Positions 51,905 through 60,962 of a stretch of DNA of 64,000 nucleotides are shown here, piece by piece (the stretch's first letter is position 1; each line of letters starts with the position of its first letter). The translations under genes were made by a program, and so were the position numbers. The DNA is taken from assembly GCF_000146285.1 (NCBI RefSeq), contig NZ_GL385912.1, positions 1,805,251 to 1,869,250 on the forward strand, given 5' to 3'. Origin of the DNA: Mobiluncus curtisii subsp. curtisii ATCC 35241. Its GTDB lineage: Bacteria > Actinomycetota > Actinomycetes > Actinomycetales > Actinomycetaceae. Below the pieces are notes generated by a model. It did no database searches, was not told where the DNA came from, and saw only the letters and a program-made list of their open reading frames with translations.

Positions 51905-54157
51905 TCAGACAGCTTCCCAACGGGATTCTCGTGCCCCTAAAGTGACTTGGAAAGGCTTCGGTCCTCTCACATTGACACTCTGCGCAGTATCCGAGTTGTT
52001 ATAGACAAAAGCTTTGTGAGCCTCCGGGTAGAAAGCCACCTCTACCTCTGGTCGATCCGCAAAATAGTTCTCCGTAAGGCGTTCCTCCGCGTGACCTGCC
52101 CAATAAATTGCACGATGCAATAACCGTGAGTTCACACTGTTGTAGGGTAGCCCCGCAAAGTAAACCGACCGACCTTTGCCATATTCGTGAACACTCAAGT
52201 CAACCGAACCGTCGATAAATTGCAATACCTGACCACCGGTAGGAATGATGCTCCCCACTCCGGGACCAATATCGAGCAGCGCTTGTTCCCGTCCGGGTTG
52301 GGGCTGCGACTCCACTTCAAGGACGTTAATCTCCTTTAATCCCCTGCCCCGACTGCGTTGTTCCAGGGCGTCAAATCCCTCGATAATAAAGTGGCTTTCG
52401 GCTACGTTAACGTACCTGTCCGTAGACAGCGTCCAACCAACTTCCTGATCCACCCCCAAAACGTCGCTCAGCTGGAAGAACGCTCCACTTCCCTCCACGA
52501 AACAGGCACTGGGCTGACCGACACCGATGAAACCGCCACCATCAGCTACAAACTCACGAATTCGCGCCGAAATATCGGGTCTAGCCCAGTAATCTCCCCC
52601 AGAAAATGCTGTGTTTGCCTGACCGGCATTGATGAGCACATCGACATCCGCGAGGGCTCCGCGAGACACATCGTTAAAGTTAATAAAACTCACCGTGAAC
52701 GGCAGTCCTGCCAGTGATTCCAGCACGCCTTCGTAGGCATAAGTTTGGAAATACGGCTTGGCATGAGCCACCATCGACGTCATCCAGGAGCGCTTTTTCC
52801 CCCAAGCATTTAATACCGCCACTTTAATTGTGGACACTGCCGGTCTCGCACCCCCGCTGACCTCGTGGAGAGAACGGAATTCATCGGTGATTTCTGAGAC
52901 TCTCTGGACAAACTTAGGGAATTTCACGGGCAGGGACAGGTATCCACCGTATCCCATCCGATCCAAAGGATTACGCACAATCGCGCGACGGGCTTGGGAC
53001 CAACGCGCCTCTAGCTCAGGCACCGGGTCGGCTCCCTCGAAGAACACATCCGGGAAAAAATACGGCAGGAAACGCCCCTCATGATATTTCACCCCCGGAA
53101 TATCAGAAATCATCCGACATGTCGCCGCTGACCCCACCGAGCCAACGACGGCGTCCAAACCTATGGAAGGGAAATCATCCCCGTAGGGTTCGGTTCCAAT
53201 CCAGTGATCGCCCAGAAACATCATGGCTTCTTTACCAGACTGGTGAGCTTTGTCCACCATAATGCGCGCCTGCTCCGTGACGAATTCACCTAAAAACTCC
53301 ATCCAATTGAGGAATGGCGAGCGAGGAAGCCGGAAAGGCGAGTTATAGTAACCCTCATCAACGAAATCCTCCGGAGTCAGCGCATACCCATATTTAGATT
53401 CAAATTCAGCCAGCGCTAACTTTGTTACGGAACCGAGATAGCCAAACCAGTCGACCATTTTTTCTTTTTCTCGATTGTTAAATACCAACGTGAATTGATA
53501 GAAAAAGGTCGTAAATCTCACCACGTCCACGTGTGGATGGTCCTTTAGCCATTTGTCCATGTGGGCTTGGGCATATTCCCAAGTTTCGGGATTACGGATG
53601 TCATAAGGTTGTTCGCGTATCCGCTGCGGATCGTCTTCCCAGTGATTCGTGATGTAGTTATACATTTGCACCGGATCCCAGTTTTGCCAAGCTAGGAAAT
53701 CTACCGTATAGACGTGACCTGCTGCGGGCTTTGCGATACACACCTGGGTGTCCGCTCCCTTTCCTGTCAGACTCCACTTTTCAGAAGGGAGGGTTTCCCC
53801 GGTGGTGCGATCGATTACTTGCCAGTAGCGCTGGAGGTCAGCTTGAATATCCGGCTCGACCTGTTTATCCAGGTAACCATCCATGACAGAGATACGCAGC
53901 GGTTCCTCACCCAGGGCCGGGCAACGCTGACTCATCAGGAAAATTTGTGGCCTGTCCTGGGGATGAGCAGCAGCCCAATCATTATCTCCGCGTCCCACGA
54001 AATAGGTTTCATATACTTTCGCCCCCAATTCAGAAGTTATGGGGGGCAGCTTGGTTCCGTCCGAGTTGCGTACCGCATCAGCCCCCCAAAGCCTGGCTAC
54101 CTGACGGATTTCATCGTCCATTCCATTTTCAATGGGCAGAGTAACGCGACCGGACAT
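51905..54157 (-). CDS. lnpA: 1,3-beta-galactosyl-N-acetylhexosamine phosphorylase (GH112)
   Basis: Phosphorolyses galacto-N-biose or lacto-N-biose I to Gal-1-phosphate plus GalNAc or GlcNAc in the cytosol. The 750-aa protein shows GH112 hallmarks: ITSELGAKVYETYFVGRGDNDW at the N-terminus, MMFLGDHWIGTEPYG, IGLDAVVGSVGSAATCR, GVKYHEGRFLPYFFPDVF and MGYGGYLSL. Asp317 in GDHWIGTEP is the probable counterpart of the acid catalyst known from the Bifidobacterium enzyme. AAAGGA precedes the ATG at 54157. First gene of the operon. The Bifidobacterium partners nahK, galT and galE are not adjacent, so the products must be handled by genes elsewhere. Confidence 0.95.
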   Translation of the reverse strand: MSGRVTLPIENGMDDEIRQVARLWGADAVRNSDGTKLPPITSELGAKVYETYFVGRGDNDWAAAHPQDRPQIFLMSQRCPALGEEPLRISVMDGYLDKQVEPDIQADLQRYWQVIDRTTGETLPSEKWSLTGKGADTQVCIAKPAAGHVYTVDFLAWQNWDPVQMYNYITNHWEDDPQRIREQPYDIRNPETWEYAQAHMDKWLKDHPHVDVVRFTTFFYQFTLVFNNREKEKMVDWFGYLGSVTKLALAEFESKYGYALTPEDFVDEGYYNSPFRLPRSPFLNWMEFLGEFVTEQARIMVDKAHQSGKEAMMFLGDHWIGTEPYGDDFPSIGLDAVVGSVGSAATCRMISDIPGVKYHEGRFLPYFFPDVFFEGADPVPELEARWSQARRAIVRNPLDRMGYGGYLSLPVKFPKFVQRVSEITDEFRSLHEVSGGARPAVSTIKVAVLNAWGKKRSWMTSMVAHAKPYFQTYAYEGVLESLAGLPFTVSFINFNDVSRGALADVDVLINAGQANTAFSGGDYWARPDISARIREFVADGGGFIGVGQPSACFVEGSGAFFQLSDVLGVDQEVGWTLSTDRYVNVAESHFIIEGFDALEQRSRGRGLKEINVLEVESQPQPGREQALLDIGPGVGSIIPTGGQVLQFIDGSVDLSVHEYGKGRSVYFAGLPYNSVNSRLLHRAIYWAGHAEERLTENYFADRPEVEVAFYPEAHKAFVYNNSDTAQSVNVRGPKPFQVTLGARESRWEAV

Positions 54158-54300
54158 ACGGATTCCTTTCTGAAATTGTCATCCCGCTGAGCAAAATTTT
54201 TACTAAGGCTACACCCCAAGACTGCACACCGGTCAGGTTTTCAACGGATTACCAATACCGGATTTAAATCTGTCTGGGAAAACGTTAGTAGGATTATCTC

Positions 54301-54313
54301 TAGACTTAGTCTA
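54301..54313. promoter_or_regulatory. 13-bp perfect palindrome between the GH112 gene and pta
   Basis: TAGACT-T-AGTCTA, flanked by outer GGATTA (54290-54295) and an overlapping TAATCC (54312-54317). It is a candidate operator for either divergent unit. Confidence 0.5.
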
Positions 54314-54360
54314 ATCCCACCGGGGGTTTCCAAACCCTGACCAAAGAATTGGAGCTGGAC

Positions 54361-55350
54361 GTGAGCGACTTCAAAACCTTATTTCTCAACGGCTTGACTA
54401 AAAAAGCTGCGGGCAGTCGAAAACGCATCGTGTTACCGGAATCAGACGATGATCGCGTGCTGCAAGCTGGCGCTCGAGTCTTGCAAACCGGCGCTGCGGA
54501 CATTGTGTTCCTAGGAGAAACGGAACAGATTGCGCAATCTGCCAAACGACTGCACCTAGACCTGGACGCGGCTGAAATAGTTAGTCTCCACGATGGCGAA
54601 AAGCTGACACGATACACCGCCAAGCTGGTGGAACTGCGCTCGCATAAGGGTATGGACGAAGCCACTGCGCGGGAGACTCTGAAAGATGTTTCTTTCTTTG
54701 GCACCATGATGATTGTCTGCGGGGATGCCGATGGCATGGTTTCAGGAGCGGCTCACACTACCGCCCACACCATTCGTCCCGCGTTACAACTCATTAAGAC
54801 CCAGCCCGGCGTGAAACTGGTTTCGGGGGCTTTCCTCATGGTTTTCGACGATCATTTTGACCTATATGCAGATTGTGCAGTGACGATTTCCCCGGACGCC
54901 GCCCAGCTGGCAGACATTGCGGTGGTTTCCGCAAAGACTGCGACCCAGTTTGGCTTGGAACCGAAAGTTGCCATGCTGTCCTATTCCACGCTTGACTCCG
55001 GTTCGGGTCCGCTGGTTGACCTGGTCCGGGAGGCGACGGCAAAAGCCCGTGCGGCAGCCCCCGAGTTATCCATCGACGGTCCGCTCCAGTTTGATGCCGC
55101 AGTAGTCGAGTCCGTGGCTGCCCAGAAAGCTCCGCACTCCCCCGTTGCCGGACAAGCAAACACGTTCATATTCCCCGATTTGAACTCCGGAAACATCACC
55201 TATAAAGCAGTGCAGCGCACCAGTGGCGCGCTGGCGGTGGGACCTATCTTGCAAGGACTAAACGCCCCGGTCAACGACTTGTCACGCGGAGCCACCGTGG
55301 ATGACATCAGCAACACCATCATCATTACCGCTATCCAAGCCCAAGGCTAG
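54361..55350 (+). CDS. pta: Phosphate acetyltransferase
   Basis: Interconverts acetyl-CoA and acetyl phosphate. The 329-aa protein is the short Pta without the DRTGG regulatory domain. Motifs include RIVLPESDDDRVLQA, DGMVSGAAHTTA, SYSTLDSGSGP and FPDLNSGNITYKAVQR. I start at the GTG at 54361 (MSDFK) because GGAG lies eight bases upstream. The TTG at 54349 is in frame but would put that site inside the gene. Followed by ackA after 58 bases, giving the usual acetate/ATP pathway. Confidence 0.96.
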   Translation: MSDFKTLFLNGLTKKAAGSRKRIVLPESDDDRVLQAGARVLQTGAADIVFLGETEQIAQSAKRLHLDLDAAEIVSLHDGEKLTRYTAKLVELRSHKGMDEATARETLKDVSFFGTMMIVCGDADGMVSGAAHTTAHTIRPALQLIKTQPGVKLVSGAFLMVFDDHFDLYADCAVTISPDAAQLADIAVVSAKTATQFGLEPKVAMLSYSTLDSGSGPLVDLVREATAKARAAAPELSIDGPLQFDAAVVESVAAQKAPHSPVAGQANTFIFPDLNSGNITYKAVQRTSGALAVGPILQGLNAPVNDLSRGATVDDISNTIIITAIQAQG

Positions 55351-55408
55351 GCTCCCGCGGAAAGAAACCCCACGAACGCCCTTGTGAAGAGAAAAAGGAA
55401 CAATCATT

Positions 55409-56596
55409 ATGCGCCACCAAACCATTTTTGTGATTAACTCCGGCTCGTCCTCCCTGAAGTACCAGCTAATCGAACCCATCAGCGGTGACGTGCTGGCCAA
55501 AGGTCAAGCGGAACGTATCGGCACCGATCGAGGGGAAGTTACCCACGAAGTCCATGCCAGCAAGTTCAGCGCGGCACTGCCCCTTCCGAGTCACAAGGAA
55601 GCCTTGACCCAGATTATCGAGATGTTCGCAGCCCACGGACCTGACTTGCAACACGTAGATTTATCCGGTTTTGGTCACCGTATCGTCCAAGGTGGCTGGC
55701 ATTTCAAAGGACCGGCTATCGTGAACGATGATGTCCGCGCCAAGATTGAGGAACTGTGCGACTTGGCGCCTTTGCACAATCCCGCCCACCTCATCGGCAT
55801 CGACACCGCTATGGAACTGTGGCCCGACCTGCCCCACGTAGCTGTTTTTGATACCGCATACTTTGCCGGTCTGCCCGAAAAATCCCGCAGCTACGCCCTC
55901 AACAAGCAGGTGGCGCATGACTACCGTATCCGTCGCTATGGCGCTCACGGTACCTCCCATGAATTTGTAGCCAACAAAGTCTGTGACTACCTGGGCGACG
56001 ACACTGTCAAACAAATCACCCTGCATCTGGGAAATGGTGCGTCCGCCTGCGCAGAACTGGGGCGCCTGCCCATGGACACTTCTATGGGTTTGACGCCGCT
56101 GGAGGGTCTGGTCATGGGCAGCCGTACCGGCGATATTGACCCCGCTGTGGTGTTCCACCTGCTGCGCAAAGGAATGAGCGTGGATGAAGTCGACACCCTG
56201 TTTAACAAGCAATCCGGTATGAAAGGTATGTGCGGAGATAATGATATGCGCGATGTCTGGAAACGCCGTGACGAGGGCGATTCCGATGCCCTGCTGGCTT
56301 TGCAGACCTATCAGCAGCGCTTGTTGAAGTACATCGGTGCCTATACTTTTGAGTTGGGCGGCTTGGACGTGCTGACTTTCACCGCCGGCATTGGCGAAAA
56401 CGATGACCGCATCCGGCGGCGCTTGTGTGAAAAACTCGAGTTCATCGGGGTCAAGATTGACCGCGAACGCAACGAAAATCGTGACCGTTCCAAGGCAATT
56501 TGGCGCATCTCTACCGATGACTCAAAAGTGCTGGTACTGGTGGTACCCACCAACGAGGAGCTCGCCATCGCGCGTCAGGTGGTTCGTTTGATTTGA
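55409..56596 (+). CDS. ackA: Acetate kinase
   Basis: Makes ATP and acetate from acetyl phosphate. ASKHA fold: INSGSSSLKYQLIEP at the N-terminus, FDTAYFAGLPEKSRSYALN, RRYGAHGTSHEFVA (with the catalytic-region His/Arg), LHLGNGASACA and TFTAGIGEND. The 395-aa length is standard. AAAAAGGAAC precedes the ATG. Co-directional with pta. Confidence 0.98.
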   Translation: MRHQTIFVINSGSSSLKYQLIEPISGDVLAKGQAERIGTDRGEVTHEVHASKFSAALPLPSHKEALTQIIEMFAAHGPDLQHVDLSGFGHRIVQGGWHFKGPAIVNDDVRAKIEELCDLAPLHNPAHLIGIDTAMELWPDLPHVAVFDTAYFAGLPEKSRSYALNKQVAHDYRIRRYGAHGTSHEFVANKVCDYLGDDTVKQITLHLGNGASACAELGRLPMDTSMGLTPLEGLVMGSRTGDIDPAVVFHLLRKGMSVDEVDTLFNKQSGMKGMCGDNDMRDVWKRRDEGDSDALLALQTYQQRLLKYIGAYTFELGGLDVLTFTAGIGENDDRIRRRLCEKLEFIGVKIDRERNENRDRSKAIWRISTDDSKVLVLVVPTNEELAIARQVVRLI

Positions 56597-56710
56597 GACA
56601 TCTTTATGGAGTGAGCCTTGGATATGCCGAAATTCACTCAGTTTCAGAAAACCTGGCATCGACTCGGTATCTGGCAGCCGCGGAAAACTGCCCAGTTTAG
56701 TTATAATCAC

Positions 56711-56730
56711 TTAACTGTCAATATACTTAA
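56711..56730 (+). promoter_or_regulatory. MarR-type operator/-10 region of the marR gene
   Basis: TTAACTGTCAATATACTTAA; 19 of 20 bases match the site before the efflux gene (57311-57330). It contains TATACT seven bases before the ATG. Imperfect dyad AA-TAT...ATA-TT. Confidence 0.7.
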
Positions 56731-56734
56731 CATC

Positions 56735-57244
56735 ATGAGTGAGGTTACTAAAGTCGATAAGGAGCGCTCGGCGCTGAGTGAACAGTTGGTTTACGAGTTT
56801 CACCGCCTGGTGTTCTCCGCTAACAATTTGATTGCCAATATCTCAGCCGACTTAGGAATGCACGGCAAGGATGGCGATGGTCTGCTGATGATTTGGCGTT
56901 CCGAGATTGCCGGAAAGCCCCTCTCGCCCTCGGAACTCGCCGATGGGTTGCACATTACTCGCGCTGCCGCCAGCTATTTGGTGGATCGTTTGGTCAATCT
57001 GGGATACATCAGCAGGCAAACAGATCCAGAAGATCGCCGCCGGGCAGTGCTGCGGATTGCGGAATCTGGAGACAAGCTGGGTCACAACTTTGTCGGTTCC
57101 GTAAATGTGGACCTGAATGGCGTGTTCGCCGACCGTTCTAACCAGGAAATCAAACAGTTCACGGAGATGCTGTCAGAATTCACCGACCAGATTGGCGAGT
57201 CCCACCACACGAAATCTTCTCCTAAACCCCACAAAAACCAGTAA
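56735..57244 (+). CDS. MarR-family transcriptional regulator
   Basis: A 169-aa winged-helix regulator. The DNA-binding core is PLSPSELADGLHITRAAASYLVDRLVNLGYISRQTDPEDRRRAVLRI (residues ~65-111), including the DxxDRR wing. The ATG at 56735 (MSEVTK) is chosen because a -10-like TATACT ends seven bases before it and no ribosome-binding site is present, so the mRNA is probably leaderless. Earlier in-frame codons read through the promoter. It lies just upstream of the DHA2 efflux gene, whose promoter carries the same 20-bp site. The expected mode is repression of both, relieved by a ligand exported by the pump. Confidence 0.9.
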   Translation: MSEVTKVDKERSALSEQLVYEFHRLVFSANNLIANISADLGMHGKDGDGLLMIWRSEIAGKPLSPSELADGLHITRAAASYLVDRLVNLGYISRQTDPEDRRRAVLRIAESGDKLGHNFVGSVNVDLNGVFADRSNQEIKQFTEMLSEFTDQIGESHHTKSSPKPHKNQ

Positions 57245-57297
57245 CCTCTGAGGAAAACTTGCCTTTTCCCACAGCTCCGCTAGAGCCGTCTATTAAT

Positions 57298-57330
57298 TTG
57301 ATTAAGTTTCTTAACTATCAATATACTTAA
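57298..57330 (+). promoter_or_regulatory. Promoter and MarR-type operator of the efflux gene
   Basis: TTGATT (57298-57303), 18-base spacer, TATACT (57322-57327), then seven bases to the ATG. The 20-mer at 57311-57330 repeats the marR site. Confidence 0.7.
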
Positions 57331-57334
57331 TCAC

Positions 57335-59338
57335 ATGACCGTGATTACTACCATTGATGAACCCGCAGCTGCCCCGGCACACAGTGAGGCAGAAACGCAA
57401 AATGACCACGAAAACCCCACAGGTTTAGCTTCGCTGGAACACACTGTGCCGAATCATTGGGGACTGATTTTGGCTCTGTACCTGGCAGGGATCTTCATGG
57501 GTGCTTTGGATATGGGCATCGTGAATCCGGCGCGTACCGTCATCCAAAACAGCTTAGGAGTCGATGACCAGGCTGGCGTCTGGGTCTTTACGATTTACAC
57601 CCTGGCGTATGCCATTGCTATCCCCGTTATCGGCAAACTGGCAGACGTGTTAGGGCGCAAGCCGGTATATGTGCTAGCTATCGCCCTGTTCGGGATTGGT
57701 TCACTAGGGTGTGGATTCGCCCAAGACTTTCAATCTTTCGGTTTGCTGCTAGCCTCCCGAGTGATACAAGCCGTGGGTGGCGGAGGCATGATGCCAGTAG
57801 CTACCGCCGCTGCTGGGGTCATCGCTCCTCCCGCAAAGCGCGGTATGGCTCTGGGGCTGGTCGGCATGGTTTACGGCGTGGCCTCAGTCATTGGCGGCTC
57901 TGCAGGCTCTCTCATCATGGACATAGCTGGCACCGATAACTGGCAGTGGATTTTTTACATTAACGTGCCGATTGCCCTGGCAGTGGTAGTGCTGGGGGCA
58001 CTGTTCTTGGACCGCGAGCGCGCCGAAGCGGGTCGCCACTTGGATATTCCGGGCACCGTCTTAATCGTCGTTGCTATCACTGCCCTGTTGTGGATGTTTC
58101 AGCACCTGGATTTCACCGACCTCGGTTTCTCTTTCCAGGATTCCAATGTCCGGGTTTCCCTGCTGATTTTCGCGATTGCGGGGATAGTGTTCTGGGTTAC
58201 CGAGCATCGTGTCCATGACCCGTTAATCAACTTTGATTATTTCGCGAACATTCCGGTCGGGGTGACTTTGTTGCTCGGGATGGTTGCAGGCGCGCTCATG
58301 ATGACCGTGATGTTCATCCCGCAGTTCGCCGAGAACTCCATGCGCCTGCCTACGGGTGATGGCGGCTACCCCACGATTATCATCGGGCTGGCTTCCGGTA
58401 TCGCAGCACCGATTTCCGGACGACTCACCGATAAACTCGGTCCTCGCTTTGTGCTGGGGCTAGGAATGCTGATTTCCGCCATCTCAGGTCTGTTGCTAAT
58501 CTTCTGGACTTCCCCGTATCCCGGTTTCCTGTCAACCAGCGTATCCATCTTTGTGATGGGCTTCGGACTGGGGTTCTTGATGGGAGCTCCCCTGACCTAC
58601 CTGATTTTGCACCTGGTGCCCAGCCGTGACGCGAATACCGGTCAGGCGACGCTGTCCTTAACACGATCGCTAGCTACCACTCTCGCCCCAGCTATCATGG
58701 TGGGTCTGCTCGCCACCGCTATGGGTGGTCTGTCCGAAAAGGTTATGGATGTCCTGCCGAAGCCGGATATGCCTGCCCTGTCCAACACTATGGCAGCGGC
58801 TCCTGATGGAATGCCGGGGGTCGGCAATCAATCGAGCCAGGGGCAAATGCCCCCCTCAGCAGGGCAAGACTCCAGCAAAAACCAAACGTCAACCGGTAAC
58901 CCCCGCGGTGACACGCAATCCTCTGTCCCTCCTCGAGACACAATCAACCCCAATTTTTCCATGTCTAACTTGCCTGATAAGTTGCTCAATCGCCTCCAGA
59001 GCGCGGATGTCACCAACATTGTGGCACGTTCCAAGGAGCTGGCGAATTACACGTTCGCCAGCCAAAGTAACGCCATGAAGAAACGGCTGGGTTTCGTCCC
59101 ACCAGCTTTAGAGCAAGCCCGCCAGGATTATCTCCAGGACATCGACGCTCACGCGGACACTATCGAGTCGACGTTCCAGCTGGAGCTCAATCGGGGATTT
59201 ATCCGCTTGTTCTGGTTCTATACCCTCGTGTCGCTGTTCGGAGTGCTGTTGCTGTTTGGGGTTCCCTCCAAGAAAACTCTCGACGCCCACATTATGAAGA
59301 CAGCTAAAACCGCCGCCAAAAACTCACTCAGAGGGTAA
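57335..59338 (+). CDS. DHA2-family MFS multidrug efflux transporter
   Basis: A 667-aa, probably 14-helix, proton-driven exporter. DHA2 motifs: GALDMGIVNPARTVIQ in helix 1, GKLADVLGRKPVYV (motif A) and SRVIQAVGGGGMMPVATAA (motif B). The last extracytoplasmic loop, between about residues 470 and 620, is unusually long. It is rich in Met, Pro, Gly, Gln and Ser in its first half and helical in its second, before the final helix (LFWFYTLVSLFGVLLLF). There is no ribosome-binding site and a -10 seven bases before the ATG, so translation is probably leaderless. Regulated with the upstream marR gene by a shared site. The substrate is unknown. Confidence 0.92.
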   Translation: MTVITTIDEPAAAPAHSEAETQNDHENPTGLASLEHTVPNHWGLILALYLAGIFMGALDMGIVNPARTVIQNSLGVDDQAGVWVFTIYTLAYAIAIPVIGKLADVLGRKPVYVLAIALFGIGSLGCGFAQDFQSFGLLLASRVIQAVGGGGMMPVATAAAGVIAPPAKRGMALGLVGMVYGVASVIGGSAGSLIMDIAGTDNWQWIFYINVPIALAVVVLGALFLDRERAEAGRHLDIPGTVLIVVAITALLWMFQHLDFTDLGFSFQDSNVRVSLLIFAIAGIVFWVTEHRVHDPLINFDYFANIPVGVTLLLGMVAGALMMTVMFIPQFAENSMRLPTGDGGYPTIIIGLASGIAAPISGRLTDKLGPRFVLGLGMLISAISGLLLIFWTSPYPGFLSTSVSIFVMGFGLGFLMGAPLTYLILHLVPSRDANTGQATLSLTRSLATTLAPAIMVGLLATAMGGLSEKVMDVLPKPDMPALSNTMAAAPDGMPGVGNQSSQGQMPPSAGQDSSKNQTSTGNPRGDTQSSVPPRDTINPNFSMSNLPDKLLNRLQSADVTNIVARSKELANYTFASQSNAMKKRLGFVPPALEQARQDYLQDIDAHADTIESTFQLELNRGFIRLFWFYTLVSLFGVLLLFGVPSKKTLDAHIMKTAKTAAKNSLRG

Positions 59339-59342
59339 ACCG

Positions 59343-59374
59343 ACCGGGCGCCCCGTATCTACGGAGCGCCCGGT
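59343..59374. terminator. Terminator between the efflux gene and pntB
   Basis: Nine-bp stem ACCGGGCGC / GCGCCCGGT with further pairing CCG/CGG inside the loop, followed by TGTTG. It lies between convergent genes. Confidence 0.75.
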
Positions 59375-59417
59375 TGTTGACCCGTAATTCTCGCCAAATC
59401 AGGCTGAAAGTCAGGGA

Positions 59418-60962
59418 CTAAAACAGCTCAATCGCCGGCGGCGCCCCAAGTGCGTCCAACCGTGCCGCCAGAGTTTCTTTGGCGTCGCCTGGGAAAATCA
59501 GCACCCGTTCCGGTTCGGTTTCTGCCCGAGCATACAGCGGGTTTTCCACTCCGGCATAGCCCGGTTTCAAGTCGAAGTTAAAGATGGCCACATGAGCACA
59601 GTCCCCCACGTTCAGCACGGGCATTCCGTAGATTGGGGTGCCTTCAGCAGTGTTTGCCGCCGGGTTCATCACGTCGTTAGCCCCGATGACCACGGTCAAA
59701 TCCGCACTCGCGAAATCATCGTTGATGTCTTTCATCTCCCGCAGCTTTTCGTAATCCACATCGACCTCAGCCAGCAGCACGTTCATGTGTCCGGGCATCC
59801 GTCCCGCCACCGGATGGATTGCGAAGTCCACGGTCTTTCCAGACTTTTCCAGGTAGTCCAACAGGCGTTTGACCTGGGCTTGAGCTTGAGACAATGCCAT
59901 TCCATAGCCGGGCACCAGGATGACGCGCTGAGCATTTTCTACCCAGTCTGCGAACGTAGTTTCCGGATCCGCGACAGGCGCTGCGAGTGTCGGTCGGTCA
60001 CCACGGGTGGTTTCGCTGGTGTCAGTCTCGCCTGCACAAGCCGAGTCGTCTGGTTTTTCCGATTCAGTTTCAGTTGGAGTTGCGGCAGCGGTGCTGACGG
60101 AAGTCTTGCCCAGCAAAATATCCATGAGATGCCGGTTCATCGCCCGGCACATGATTTGGGTCAGCAGCAAGCCAGAAGCTCCCACAATAGCCCCGATAGC
60201 CACCAGCAGCAGGTCAGAAATCGCCAAGCCGGCGATGGCTCCCGCCACCCCGGACAGGGAGTTGAGCAGGGAAATCGTGATGGGCATATCGGCTCCGCCT
60301 ACCCGTACCGCCAACAGGTAACCAAACAGGTTGGCAGCCACAATCTGGACGATGAGCAGCACTGTTTGTGCCCCACCCGGACTGCTGAACGGTGGAAAAA
60401 CGTAAGCGAGGGCAGCGCCTAAACTGACCAGCAGGCTCAGCCCCACCCACACGGAGTGCGCGGGGAGCACTTTCGGGTGCTGATCGAGTATCTGGTGCAA
60501 CTTCCCTGCTGCAATGAGGGAACCAAAGAAGGTAGCGCCACCAACAGCGACCGCTAAACCGGCAGTGAACTGGGCAAAAGCATTGTTATCGGCGTGCCCA
60601 GTCAGGGCCAGCGCCCCGGCGAGCATCGAGGCCATACCGCCCAAGCCATTGAGCAGAGCCACGGTTTGCGGCATCCGAATCATCTGAGTTTTACGCCAAA
60701 TGATGACCCCGAATAGCGATCCGACCAGCATCGCGGCATAGAGTTCGACCGCGCTGAGAATCCCGAAGTTCCACAGCGTCGCTACGATAGCCAAAGCCAT
60801 CGCCAAGGCGCCCAAAAGATTTCCGCGCACTGCCGTCTGCACTCTCGACAGCATGTTTAATCCCACCAGCACCAGTATCACCAACACTACCGAAACGGCA
60901 TAGTAGAGCAGGCTGTTCGGGGCTGGTGCTCCCACCAGAGCCAAAGCGTTATTCATAGTCAC
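59418..60962 (-). CDS. pntB: Proton-translocating transhydrogenase subunit beta (unusual NADP site)
   Basis: Carries about nine membrane helices and the C-terminal dIII nucleotide domain of the Re/Si-specific NAD(P) transhydrogenase. dIII motifs are present: VPGYGMALSQAQ, HPVAGRMPGHMNVLLAE and VIGANDVMNPAA, then GYAGVENPLY and FPGDAKETL. In the E. coli enzyme the loop before GYAG reads KRSMNT, with Lys-Arg-Ser holding the NADP 2'-phosphate. Here residues 462-464 are Asn-Phe-Asp (NFDLKP). A ~45-residue Thr/Glu/Asp-rich linker joins the membrane part to dIII. The start overlaps the pntAB stop by four bases. The coenzyme specificity may therefore be altered. Confidence 0.94.
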   Translation of the reverse strand: MTMNNALALVGAPAPNSLLYYAVSVVLVILVLVGLNMLSRVQTAVRGNLLGALAMALAIVATLWNFGILSAVELYAAMLVGSLFGVIIWRKTQMIRMPQTVALLNGLGGMASMLAGALALTGHADNNAFAQFTAGLAVAVGGATFFGSLIAAGKLHQILDQHPKVLPAHSVWVGLSLLVSLGAALAYVFPPFSSPGGAQTVLLIVQIVAANLFGYLLAVRVGGADMPITISLLNSLSGVAGAIAGLAISDLLLVAIGAIVGASGLLLTQIMCRAMNRHLMDILLGKTSVSTAAATPTETESEKPDDSACAGETDTSETTRGDRPTLAAPVADPETTFADWVENAQRVILVPGYGMALSQAQAQVKRLLDYLEKSGKTVDFAIHPVAGRMPGHMNVLLAEVDVDYEKLREMKDINDDFASADLTVVIGANDVMNPAANTAEGTPIYGMPVLNVGDCAHVAIFNFDLKPGYAGVENPLYARAETEPERVLIFPGDAKETLAARLDALGAPPAIELF

